Shown one piece after another: positions 1 to 9,236 of a stretch of 64,000 nt of DNA. The stretch lies in NCBI GenBank assembly GCA_020073705.1, contig JAIQES010000011.1:22280-86279 (forward strand), in the 5' to 3' direction. How positions within the stretch are numbered: position 1 is the stretch's first letter; every line of letters begins with the position of its first letter. The DNA is from Terriglobia bacterium. Its GTDB lineage: Bacteria; Acidobacteriota; Terriglobia; Acidiferrales; UBA7541. The position numbers and the translations under genes were made by a program. Below the pieces are notes generated by a model. That model was given only the letters and a program-made list of their open reading frames with translations. It was not told the DNA's origin and did not search any database.

Positions 1-855
1 ACGCTGCTGGCACTGCCGGCGGTTCTTGTGACGTGCGCGGTAGCGCAGGAACGGCCGAACGTGCAGCCGTCAAACGTGCGCAACCAATTGAAGCAGGCCT
101 CCGCGGCATCGCAGCCTCAGTCGGCCTCACCGAAGCCCGGGCCGGCCCAGGCTAAGGCTCCCGTGACGGCGCCGGCGAAAGCGAATCCACCAGCCAAAGC
201 TGCGGCTCCTCCGGTTTCTGCGAAGGCTCCTGGGCAAGTACCAGCCAAAGCTGCGGCTCCTCCGGTTTCTGCGAAGGCTCCTGGGCAAGTACCAGCCAAA
301 GCTGCGGCTCCTCCGGTTTCTGCGAAGGCTCCTGGGCAAGCACCAGCCAAACCTGCGGGTCCGGCGGCATCTGCGAAGGCCCCTGGGCAAGCACCAGCCA
401 AAGCTGCAGGTCCGGCGGCTGCAACAAAGGCGGCCGTCCCGGTCAAAGCTCCCGAAAAGGCTGCAGCGCAAAAGGTCGCGAAGCCGCCTGTCGAAAAACC
501 GGCGGAGGAAAAGATTTCCGTGGTGCGCCGTGATCCTTTCGAGACGCTCCTGAACAGGCCCGGTGCAGGCAATGAGGCACCCCAAAACCTTCCGCCCGGG
601 AAGGCCGGATTGGTGGTGGGCACATTACGTATTGACGGCATCGTGCGTGGCTCGGGAGGAATGATCGCGATCGTGTCGAATCCGCAACGACGAGTCTATT
701 TCTTGCGGGAAGGCGACAAACTCTATGACGGCTCTGTGGAGCACATCACACTCGAAGCCGTGTCGTTCCACGAGTTTGGCAAAGATGCATTTGGCAAACC
801 CCTCGAACGTCAGGTAACCAAGCGACTGTATCCAAGTCCAGGAGAACAGCAATGA
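1..855 (+). CDS. pilP: PilP-like type IV pilus assembly protein (5' end outside window), with Ala/Pro/Lys-rich repeat linker
   Basis: Frame is open from base 1 with a signal-like TLLALPAVLVTCAVAQ; C-terminal RRDPFETLL...GTLRIDGIVRG...VYFLREGDKLYDG resembles PilP; overlaps the secretin gene by ATGA. Confidence 0.75.
   Translation, partial: TLLALPAVLVTCAVAQERPNVQPSNVRNQLKQASAASQPQSASPKPGPAQAKAPVTAPAKANPPAKAAAPPVSAKAPGQVPAKAAAPPVSAKAPGQVPAKAAAPPVSAKAPGQAPAKPAGPAASAKAPGQAPAKAAGPAAATKAAVPVKAPEKAAAQKVAKPPVEKPAEEKISVVRRDPFETLLNRPGAGNEAPQNLPPGKAGLVVGTLRIDGIVRGSGGMIAIVSNPQRRVYFLREGDKLYDGSVEHITLEAVSFHEFGKDAFGKPLERQVTKRLYPSPGEQQ
193..447 (+). repeat. 51-bp in-frame tandem repeat (about 5 units starting at 193, 244, 295, 346, 397) encoding AKAAAPPVSAKAPGQVP
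   Basis: Direct reading: gccaaagctgcggctcctccggtttctgcgaaggctcctgggcaagtacca repeated, later units diverged. Confidence 0.9.
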
Positions 856-2756
856 AGACCAAATGGTCAGCCTTCCGGTTCGGCTGCCTGCTGCTGGGGG
901 GTGCCGCGTTGGCGGCATTGCCCGTAAGTGCGCAGGTAGCTCATGAGGCGACAATGAGTCCAGCAGCACCATCGGCGTCGATCTCTGGTGTTGAGGTGTC
1001 CCACACGGGACAGCAGACGGCCGTGCGCATCAGCGGAACCGGCGAACTCCGTTACCAGACGTCTCGCCTGGACGGTCCTCCACGGCTCGTTCTGGACTTT
1101 GCGAATACACGCCTGGCTGTTTCCAGAAATACGGTGCCGAGCGAGTACGTCCCAGTACGCGACGTGCGCATGGGACAACCGAATCCCGGGCAATCGCGTG
1201 TGGTAATCGATCTTGCAAAATTAGTCCCTTTTCGTGTGCAGGCAGACGGTTCGAATCTGACGGTTTCCTTCACCGCGCTCGCGGCGGCGACAATGCCAGC
1301 AGCGTTTCGGCGACCGGTTACGAAGCCCGTGCAACAGAAGTTGGTGACGGTTGCAACCCCGGAGATGCCCCTTCCCGCATGGCTAACAGGAAGGGACCTT
1401 GCATTTGCGCGCCCCGCCAAAGTGCCACCGGAGCCCGAGTCGCAGAATCCCCCGGCGGGTGTACAGCAGACGGCCGCTGCTTCGCCGGAAAAAAAGTACA
1501 CGGGAGATCCGATCTCGGTGAACCTGAAGGATGTGGACCTGAAGGATTTCTTCAGGCTCATTCACGAAATCAGCGGATTGAACGTCGTCTTGGACCCCTC
1601 GGTCAAGGGGACGGTAACACTGGTGCTGGATGATGTGCCATGGGACCAGGGGCTGGACATTGTGTTGCGCAACAATGGCCTGACACAAGAAATTGACGGC
1701 AACGTCCTGCGAATCGCGACACAGGATACGCTGAAGCATGAAGCAGATCAGCGTCGCGATCTTGCCAAGGCCCAATCAGATGCGATTGAAACGGTTACAG
1801 TCACCCGTGTCCTCAGCTATGCGAAGGCGGATACGATGGTAACCACGCTGAAAAAATTCCTTTCGCCGCGTGGCGATGTCTATGCTGATCCGCGTTCGAA
1901 CACACTGATCGTCAGGGATATCCCCGCATCGATACCGAAGATCGACAATTTGCTTCGTCAGCTCGATCGGAAGTCGCAACAGGTGGAAATTGACGCCCGG
2001 GTTGTTCAGGCTTCACGCACATTTGCGCGGGAACTGGGGACTCAGTTTGGTTTCTCCACCCCTCTCAATTCAACAGGTAACACGGCTTTGGGTGGTCTGG
2101 TCGGGGCTGCGGGTTTTGTTAGTCCGGTTATCCATTCTATAGCTGCGCCATTCTCGGTTGTTTCGGATGCCGGGAGCTCAATTCCTTTGAATACGAAACT
2201 TGGTGCTACCGCACCTACCAGCGGATTCACATTCTCAACCCAGGGCCATAACTACGCCATCGATTTTGCACTTAGCATGATGGAAAGCAGGGGCGTGGGG
2301 AAAGTACTGTCAGAGCCGAAAGGCGTAACCCAGAACAACGAGAAATTGACAGTGCAACAAGGTACCAAGATTCCGATTCAGACTACAATCAACAACACGA
2401 TCTCCGTCCAGTATATCAACGCCGTACTGAAGCTAGACGTAACGCCCCAGATTACCGCCGAGGGCACTGTCTTTCTGGACGTGACTGTTGAAAATACGCA
2501 GATCGACCAGGGCATTACTCGCATCAATGGGATTCCCGCGCTCGATACCCAGTCGACTGAAACCAAAGTGCTGATCAATGACGGCGGTACGGTGGTCATT
2601 GGCGGAGTCGTGATCAACAGCCAGAATACGAGCATCAACCAGGTACCTCTTCTGGGCAACGTCCCGCTGATCGGCAATCTGTTCAAGCACACCACGATCA
2701 ACCTATCAACCCAGGAGCTGCTCTTCTTTGTGACACCTCGAATTCTGCCGGGCTAA
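852..2756 (+). CDS. pilQ: Type IV pilus secretin PilQ (AMIN + secretin/NolW domains)
   Basis: AMIN-like N-terminus, DVDLKDFFRLIHEISGLNVVLDPSVKGTVTL, C-terminal VPLLGNVPLIGNLFKHTTINLSTQELLFFVTPRIL. Confidence 0.93.
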   Translation: MKTKWSAFRFGCLLLGGAALAALPVSAQVAHEATMSPAAPSASISGVEVSHTGQQTAVRISGTGELRYQTSRLDGPPRLVLDFANTRLAVSRNTVPSEYVPVRDVRMGQPNPGQSRVVIDLAKLVPFRVQADGSNLTVSFTALAAATMPAAFRRPVTKPVQQKLVTVATPEMPLPAWLTGRDLAFARPAKVPPEPESQNPPAGVQQTAAASPEKKYTGDPISVNLKDVDLKDFFRLIHEISGLNVVLDPSVKGTVTLVLDDVPWDQGLDIVLRNNGLTQEIDGNVLRIATQDTLKHEADQRRDLAKAQSDAIETVTVTRVLSYAKADTMVTTLKKFLSPRGDVYADPRSNTLIVRDIPASIPKIDNLLRQLDRKSQQVEIDARVVQASRTFARELGTQFGFSTPLNSTGNTALGGLVGAAGFVSPVIHSIAAPFSVVSDAGSSIPLNTKLGATAPTSGFTFSTQGHNYAIDFALSMMESRGVGKVLSEPKGVTQNNEKLTVQQGTKIPIQTTINNTISVQYINAVLKLDVTPQITAEGTVFLDVTVENTQIDQGITRINGIPALDTQSTETKVLINDGGTVVIGGVVINSQNTSINQVPLLGNVPLIGNLFKHTTINLSTQELLFFVTPRILPG

Positions 2757-2891
2757 GTCACATGGCGAGCAGAAACTTGATACCGTGATCAAGACTGAAA
2801 ACCTTCGCCAAACCGGAGATTCCTGTTTAAACACTGCGGAGCGAAGGGGACTGGTGCACTGTTTTGCAGCCAGCGATTCGCGAGGTAACAA

Positions 2892-5390
2892 ATGAGCCAG
2901 CAAACGCTTATGAAGCCCATGATAAAACCTTTCTTTCTTGCAATCCTAATAATGGCTTCGGTACCTCTCGTGGGCTGTCGCATAACATCGGGGAACACGG
3001 GCTCGAGTTCCGGCTCCGGCTCCGGCCCCTTCACTATCGGCGGGGTAGTCACCGGCCTGGCCACTGGCAGCACCGGACTTGTTCTACAGAATAACGCCAC
3101 GGATGATCTTACGATCTCCGGAAACGGCACCTTCGCATTCAAAACCACCGTCGCTAGCGGCAAACCTTACAATGTTAGCGTTTTTACTCCGCCTTCCAGC
3201 CCGCAGCAGACCTGCACGGTGGCTAATGGCAGCGGCACAGCCATTGCCAATGTTAACAGCGTCCAGATTACGTGTTCCACGGGGACCGTTTCCATCGGAG
3301 GTAACGTCATCGGCCTGCTTGGTATTGGTCTCGTCCTACAGAACAACGCAGGCGATAACCTCGCGGTCGCGACGAGCGGATCGTTCACATTCAAGACGGC
3401 CATTCCTATCGGCAACGCATATAACGTCACGGTCTTCACCCAGCCAAGCTCTCCGACGCAGACTTGCACGGTAACTTACGGCAGTGGCACTGCCGCAGCT
3501 AACGTGGGCAACATTCAGGTTACCTGTTCCACCGGAACGCTCTCGGTCGGAGGGACGGTATCCGGGCTCGCCCTGTCTGGGTCGGGTTTAGTTTTGCAGA
3601 ACAACGGCCGTGATAACCTTGTGGTCAGTTCGAACGGCACGTTTGCATTCCCGACCCTGGTTCCTTCCGGCAGCGCTTACAATGTGACCATTTTCAGCCA
3701 GCCTTCAGGCCCCAACCAGACCTGCGCGGTCACCAACGGCACGGGCACCGCAAGTGCCAACGTTACCAACGTTCAAGTCGTCTGCCCGGCTATTTTCCAC
3801 ACCATCGGCGGCACAGTCGTCGGCCTTGTCGGGACCAATAGCGGAATGGTGATACAGAACAATCTTGGCGATAATCTGGCCATTTCCAGTAATGGCGCCT
3901 TCACATTTAGCACCCCCATCGCGGATGGCAGCACTTACGATGTCAGCATGTTAGTCAGACCGAGCACGCAAACGGTGGGGTGTGTGGTATGGGCTTACGA
4001 AGGCACCGCTACGTCAGATGTCACTAGCGTCATTGTGGATTGTGGCCATAACGATTGGGCATGGTTCGACGGTGCGAATACAGCCAATCAAAAGGGAGCG
4101 TTTGATCCCAAAAATATCCCTTGTCCGTCCGGCACTCCGCCTACGTTTGATAAAGACTCCCCTGGCGGACGCAATTATCCAGCGACTTGGACTGATTCCC
4201 AGGGAAACCTGTGGCTTTTCGGCGGCTTCGGTTACACCTATAGCCCAGGCTTGACGCCCCCGGCCACTGAGCTGAACGACATGTGGGAATACACGGGCAC
4301 GCAAAACTATTTCGGCAGCTACTACAACTGCTGGAATAACCTGATACCCGCATTGGTGTCTGGGCCTGCGCCCCGTACTGGAGCTGTCACTTGGACTCAG
4401 CCTGGCCCTGGTGGGGATCTCTTTCTCTTCGGCGGGGAAATCGGAGCCGGTGGGTTCTTCAACGACGTCTGGAGATATAACATCGCTTTGAACACATGGA
4501 CACACGTTAGCGGCGGCATGAACCAAAATGGCGTCTACGGCACACGAGGCGTGCCCTCTACCAACAACTTCCCGGGCGCGCGCTGGGGTGCGACCGCTAA
4601 GCTCGATGCTTCAGGTAAACTGTGGCTTTTTGGCGGGTATGGCTACGATTCGATCAGTGCTGTTCCCGGTCTGCTCAGTGACCTCTGGACCTACGATCCC
4701 GCAACAAATCAGTGGACTTGGGTTAGCGGCTCCAATACAACCAATCAGGCCGGCGTCTATGGCACGCTAGGCACGACGGCCAGCGCCAACGTACCCGGCG
4801 CCCGCCAGGCTTCCATGTCCTGGATCGATACGTCGGGAAATTTCTGGCTTTTCGGTGGGTTCGACCTCGATTCCGCGGGCAACCCAGACGGGCTGAACGA
4901 CCTTTGGAAGTTCAGTGCGGGGCAATGGACCTGGATGAGCGGAGCCAATGTCGTCAATCAAAAGGGCGTATATGGCACTCAAGGTGTGGGTGCCACTACG
5001 AACGTTCCCGGTGCGCGCTGGAGTTCCGCCGCCTGGACCGACCATGCAGGGAATTTTTGGCTCTTCGGTGGTGAAGGCTTCGACGCCACAGGTAATGGCT
5101 CACTTGGCGACCTTTGGGAATACAAGGGCGGCCAGTGGACCTGGTGGAAAGGTCCTGGCTCCGTCAGCCAAGCCGGAAACTACGGCCTTACACCCGGCCC
5201 GATCATCTACCCGTATGTGGGCAACTATCCGGGATCTCGATATGCGCCTGGCTATTGGATTGTGGACCCATCAACTACCGGTGCTGACAATGTTGAATTC
5301 TGGATGTTTGGTGGAGAAGGCTTCGATTCAACCTCTACAAATGGGTTTGGGCTTCTCAACGATCTGTGGCGATACCTGCCCTACCCATAA
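2892..5390 (+). CDS. Secreted lipoprotein with four ~85-aa repeats followed by Kelch-type beta-propeller repeats
   Basis: Lipobox-like ASVPLVGC; repeated GGxVxGL..GLVLQNN..DNLxxSxNGxFxF; repeated WLFGGxGxD...LNDLW Kelch motifs. Confidence 0.8.
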   Translation: MSQQTLMKPMIKPFFLAILIMASVPLVGCRITSGNTGSSSGSGSGPFTIGGVVTGLATGSTGLVLQNNATDDLTISGNGTFAFKTTVASGKPYNVSVFTPPSSPQQTCTVANGSGTAIANVNSVQITCSTGTVSIGGNVIGLLGIGLVLQNNAGDNLAVATSGSFTFKTAIPIGNAYNVTVFTQPSSPTQTCTVTYGSGTAAANVGNIQVTCSTGTLSVGGTVSGLALSGSGLVLQNNGRDNLVVSSNGTFAFPTLVPSGSAYNVTIFSQPSGPNQTCAVTNGTGTASANVTNVQVVCPAIFHTIGGTVVGLVGTNSGMVIQNNLGDNLAISSNGAFTFSTPIADGSTYDVSMLVRPSTQTVGCVVWAYEGTATSDVTSVIVDCGHNDWAWFDGANTANQKGAFDPKNIPCPSGTPPTFDKDSPGGRNYPATWTDSQGNLWLFGGFGYTYSPGLTPPATELNDMWEYTGTQNYFGSYYNCWNNLIPALVSGPAPRTGAVTWTQPGPGGDLFLFGGEIGAGGFFNDVWRYNIALNTWTHVSGGMNQNGVYGTRGVPSTNNFPGARWGATAKLDASGKLWLFGGYGYDSISAVPGLLSDLWTYDPATNQWTWVSGSNTTNQAGVYGTLGTTASANVPGARQASMSWIDTSGNFWLFGGFDLDSAGNPDGLNDLWKFSAGQWTWMSGANVVNQKGVYGTQGVGATTNVPGARWSSAAWTDHAGNFWLFGGEGFDATGNGSLGDLWEYKGGQWTWWKGPGSVSQAGNYGLTPGPIIYPYVGNYPGSRYAPGYWIVDPSTTGADNVEFWMFGGEGFDSTSTNGFGLLNDLWRYLPYP

Positions 5391-5503
5391 GTGAGCGGGC
5401 TCGGCGTGCGGCAACGTGCCCGCGGTCATCGTAGATCAGATCGCTGGCAATGAATGCTTTGTGATCGGTAGAATCCCCCATACAATATGGGATGGGGCGA
5501 CTC

Positions 5504-5535
5504 GGGAGGAGACCTCAGTCTCCTCCCTTCTTTTT
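5504..5535 (+). terminator. Perfect 10-bp stem GGGAGGAGAC-CTCA-GTCTCCTCCC followed by TTCTTTTT, immediately upstream of the M24 peptidase ATG
   Basis: Direct reading of inverted repeat plus T-tract. Confidence 0.75.
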
Positions 5536-6618
5536 ATGGAGACGATGATCGCCAACCGATTGAAGCGCGTTCGCCAAGCGCTCGACGCAGCGGCAGCCAA
5601 CGCGCTGCTGGAAACGCATCCACCGAATGTCTTTTACCTGAGCGGTTTCACTGGCGATTCTGGCGTCTTGCTTATCGAGTCCTCATCCGTCACCCTCTTT
5701 ACCGACAGCAGGTTCACCATTCAGGCCAGAGAGGAAGCGCGGGGCATCCGGGTGCAGGTCCACCGAGGATCACTCCTGGCCGCTATCGGCGATTATCTGC
5801 GCCGGAAAAGGCGCATTCGGGCCGCCATAGCCCCTTCGCGACTTAGCCTTGCGGGTTGGAATGTCCTTAAGAAGGCCGCAGGGAAGGGTGTGCGCTGGGT
5901 GGCTATTGATGGCCTGGTGGATCAACTCCGCGCCGTCAAGGATGCATCGGAAATCGGCCGCATCCAGGAGGCGGCCCGGGTTGGTTCTGAAGTCATGGAG
6001 GAAACGATTTGCCTGGTCCGGCCCGGCGTCACCGAACTTGAGCTTGCCGCGGAGATCGCGTATCGGATGCGCCGGAAAGGAGCATCAGGGGAGTCCTTCG
6101 AGGCGATTGTAGCTGCAGGGCCACGTTCGGCGCTGCCACACGCGTGCCCCACGGCACGCCGAATAGGGAAAAATGAGTTGGTTGTGTTGGACCTGGGTGC
6201 TATACTGCGCCACTATTGTAGTGATCTTACGCGCACCGTGCATACTGGCCGGGCGCCTTCTCGTGTCCGCCGCTGGTATCAAGCTGTTTTGGAAGCACAA
6301 GCTGCGGCGCGGGACGTATTGAGGGCTGGGGTGGCAACCGGCGCGGTGGACGCTGCCGCAAGAGGCGTCCTGCAACGCAAGGGGTTGGGGCGTTACTTTG
6401 TCCATAGCACCGGCCACGGGATCGGCCTGGAAATCCATGAGGATCCCAGGTTGGCTCGGGGGCAAGAAAGGCTTTTGGAAACTGGAAACGTGGTGACCCT
6501 GGAACCTGGTGTATATATCGAAGGCGTCGGGGGAATCCGGATCGAAGACGATGCCGTGGTGACCCCCCGCGGCGCCGAAATTCTGACTACTGCTCCGCGG
6601 GAATTCCTCGAACTCTGA
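5536..6618 (+). CDS. pepP: M24 family metallopeptidase (Xaa-Pro aminopeptidase/dipeptidase)
   Basis: Creatinase-like N-domain; LVVLDLGAILRHYCSDLTRT, HSTGHGIGLEIHEDP, VTLEPGVYIEGVGGIRIEDD metal-ligand motifs; start at 5536 chosen over upstream ORF start. Confidence 0.88.
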   Translation: METMIANRLKRVRQALDAAAANALLETHPPNVFYLSGFTGDSGVLLIESSSVTLFTDSRFTIQAREEARGIRVQVHRGSLLAAIGDYLRRKRRIRAAIAPSRLSLAGWNVLKKAAGKGVRWVAIDGLVDQLRAVKDASEIGRIQEAARVGSEVMEETICLVRPGVTELELAAEIAYRMRRKGASGESFEAIVAAGPRSALPHACPTARRIGKNELVVLDLGAILRHYCSDLTRTVHTGRAPSRVRRWYQAVLEAQAAARDVLRAGVATGAVDAAARGVLQRKGLGRYFVHSTGHGIGLEIHEDPRLARGQERLLETGNVVTLEPGVYIEGVGGIRIEDDAVVTPRGAEILTTAPREFLEL

Positions 6619-6624
6619 ACAATT

Positions 6625-7194
6625 ATGAAGAGATCCAAGAAACAGCCACAGAGCTCTGAGTTTTCCGTTCCGGGGGTGGACCTCGGACAGTTGGAGCGAT
6701 TGCTTTCTTTCATGTCAGGGCATGGGCTGGAGGAGTTCGAATATGCCCATGGCGACCTGCACATCCGGCTAAAAAGGGCCATCACGCCTCCGAGCGGGAC
6801 TCCATACCGGGCACTACCCGCATCTCCAGAGGTCGCCATTCCCGGAACGGCAGCTCAAGCGGTACCTGTGGCTGCGACGGCAGCCCCAGCATTGTCGTCG
6901 GAGCCAGTCACACAGGCGCCTCCGGCAGCCCCAGCCGACAACTTGCACATCATCAAGTCGCCGATCGTGGGCACGTTTTACGCAGGCCCCAATCCTGAAG
7001 CGGGACCATTCGTAAAGGTGGGGGACCTAGTTGAGGCTGGCCGGACCGTCTGTATCATCGAAGCCATGAAATTGATGAACGAGATCGAAGCGGATATTAG
7101 CGGGGAAGTGGCGCAAATCCTGGTCGAAAACGGGCAACCGGTGGAATATGGCGAACCGCTGTTTGCGCTGCGTCCCACAGGAAAGAAGAAGTAG
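6625..7194 (+). CDS. accB: Acetyl-CoA carboxylase biotin carboxyl carrier protein
   Basis: C-terminal biotinyl motif [14 protein letters not shown]; Pro/Ala linker. Confidence 0.95.
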   Translation: MKRSKKQPQSSEFSVPGVDLGQLERLLSFMSGHGLEEFEYAHGDLHIRLKRAITPPSGTPYRALPASPEVAIPGTAAQAVPVAATAAPALSSEPVTQAPPAAPADNLHIIKSPIVGTFYAGPNPEAGPFVKVGDLVEAGRTVCIIEAMKLMNEIEADISGEVAQILVENGQPVEYGEPLFALRPTGKKK

Positions 7195-7224
7195 GCGGCT
7201 TGTCTCCGGTCTCACCGGCCTGAA

Positions 7225-8574
7225 ATGTTTCGAAAAATCCTCATCGCCAACCGTGGTGAAATCGCCCTGCGCGTGATCGACGCGTGTAAGGAACTGGGCA
7301 TCGCCACGGTCGCTGTCTACTCCGAGGCTGACAGGAATGCGTTGCACGTGCGGTTTGCCGACGAGGCCGTGTGTATCGGGCCGCCCCTCTCAAGCGAGAG
7401 TTACCTGAATATCCCGCAAGTCATCAGCGCGGCCGAAATCACCAACGTCGATGCGATTCATCCTGGCTACGGTTTCCTTTCCGAGAATGCAAACTTCGCC
7501 GAGGTGTGCGAGGCGTCACATATCAGCTTCATCGGTCCGTCGCCGAACCTGCTGCGGATGATGGGCGAAAAGGATCAGGCGCGGCGAGAAATGTCGGCTG
7601 CACGCGTGCCGGTCGTGCCCGGCTCACGGGGAATCGTTGCGGTCGAAGCCGCAGCATTGGCCGAAGCTGCACGAATCAAATATCCAGTGATTCTGAAAGC
7701 CTCGGCTGGCGGTGGTGGCCGTGGGATGCGCGTCGTTCGTAGCGCAGAAGAACTGCCGGCGGCGTTTGTGACAGCTCGAAATGAAGCGCAGCAGGCCTTC
7801 GGCACTCCGGACGTATACCTCGAAAAGTTCATCGCGCGGCCGCGACACATTGAATTCCAAGTGCTCGGAGACAAGCACGGGCATGTGATGCACCTGGGCG
7901 AGCGGGAGTGCAGTATCCAGCGCCGGCATCAGAAGCTCGTCGAGGAGTCACCGTCGCCAGCTCTGGACGACCAGAAACGCGCCGAGTTGGGTGGCCGCGT
8001 CGTGGCGGCGCTCGAACAAATGGGTTATAGCAGCGCGGGCACGGTCGAATTCCTGATGGACGAAGACGGTTCGGTCTACTTCATCGAGATGAACGCCCGC
8101 ATCCAGGTGGAACACCCGGTGACCGAAATGGTTACGGGCGTGGACCTGATCAAGTCGCAGATTCGCCTCGCGGCCGGGGAAAAGCTCGAAGATGTCGTCG
8201 GCCGGCCGGTCTCGCGTGGACATGCCATCGAATGCCGCATCAACGCCGAAGACCCGGAAACGTTCGTCCCCTGTGCGGGTCGTATTAGTGTGTTCCGGGT
8301 TCCTGGCGGTCCGGGGATCCGCGTGGATACGGCCGCATACGCCGATGCTGTGATCCCGCCTTATTACGATTCGCTGGTGGCGAAGCTGATCGCGCACGGC
8401 GACACCCGCGCGGAAGCAATCGTGCGGATGCAGCGCGCACTGGAGATGTTCGTGGTCGAGGGCATCAAGACATCCATCCCGCTTCATCGCAAGATCCTGG
8501 CGGATGGGGATTTCGCCGCAGGCCGGCTGGATACACACTTTCTTGACCGATTCGCAACCGTCGTGGCCGGATAA
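7225..8574 (+). CDS. accC: Acetyl-CoA carboxylase biotin carboxylase subunit
   Basis: [26 protein letters not shown]...[14 protein letters not shown]...[14 protein letters not shown]. Confidence 0.97.
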   Translation: MFRKILIANRGEIALRVIDACKELGIATVAVYSEADRNALHVRFADEAVCIGPPLSSESYLNIPQVISAAEITNVDAIHPGYGFLSENANFAEVCEASHISFIGPSPNLLRMMGEKDQARREMSAARVPVVPGSRGIVAVEAAALAEAARIKYPVILKASAGGGGRGMRVVRSAEELPAAFVTARNEAQQAFGTPDVYLEKFIARPRHIEFQVLGDKHGHVMHLGERECSIQRRHQKLVEESPSPALDDQKRAELGGRVVAALEQMGYSSAGTVEFLMDEDGSVYFIEMNARIQVEHPVTEMVTGVDLIKSQIRLAAGEKLEDVVGRPVSRGHAIECRINAEDPETFVPCAGRISVFRVPGGPGIRVDTAAYADAVIPPYYDSLVAKLIAHGDTRAEAIVRMQRALEMFVVEGIKTSIPLHRKILADGDFAAGRLDTHFLDRFATVVAG

Positions 8575-8580
8575 ATCCAA

Positions 8581-9225
8581 ATGAACCTTATATTCCCACG
8601 CCTCTATGCAATAATCGACTCCGCTTTGCTCAGCACATCGGAGCTGGCTTTGGCCGAAACGCTGGCAGGATCCGGGGTCGAGCTGATTCAATACCGCAAT
8701 AAGAAGGCTACTTCTCGCAGTCTGTTCGAAATCTCCCAGCAACTTTCCAACCGATTGGCGCAGCGTGGCGCGCGGTTTATCGTTAATGACCGGCCAGACA
8801 TTGCGCTGCTCGCCGACGCCGGCGGCGTGCACGTCGGGCAGGAAGACCTGGGCGTGGAAGAATCTCGCGCAATCTGTGGCCAGGGGCGGTGGGTCGGAGT
8901 TTCAACGCACACACTCGAACAGGTGGCGGCGGCGGACCATACGTCTGCGGATTATATCGCCTTTGGACCGATTTTCCCCACGACGACCAAGCAGAATCCG
9001 GATGCCGTGGTGGGAATAGAATTGCTGCGCCGCGCGCGGCAGATAACGGCCAAACCGCTGGTTGCCATCGGCGGGATCACGCGAGAACGCGCGGCGGGAA
9101 TCTATGGCGCAGGGGCCGATTCGCTGGCCGTTGCGCGCGACTTGATCTGTGCCGTAAACCCTGGTGAACGCGCCCGCGAGTACCTCGAAGTGGCAGCTTC
9201 CGCGACACCCCGCGATACGCGGTAA
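8581..9225 (+). CDS. thiE: Thiamine phosphate synthase
   Basis: LIQYRNKKATSR, NDRPDIALLADAGGVHVGQEDL, YIAFGPIFPTTTK, VAIGGITRE motifs. Confidence 0.93.
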   Translation: MNLIFPRLYAIIDSALLSTSELALAETLAGSGVELIQYRNKKATSRSLFEISQQLSNRLAQRGARFIVNDRPDIALLADAGGVHVGQEDLGVEESRAICGQGRWVGVSTHTLEQVAAADHTSADYIAFGPIFPTTTKQNPDAVVGIELLRRARQITAKPLVAIGGITRERAAGIYGAGADSLAVARDLICAVNPGERAREYLEVAASATPRDTR

Positions 9226-9236
9226 GGAGCGGCCCG

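Noticed and set aside
117-641. Long minus-strand ORFs (174 aa, 152 aa) opposite the PilP-like repeat region
   Set aside because: Low-complexity antisense reading of the 51-bp repeat; no RBS or family; sense frame explains the sequence.
7948-8832. 294-aa minus ORF over accC/thiE
   Set aside because: Antisense to highly conserved accC; composition typical of shadow frame.
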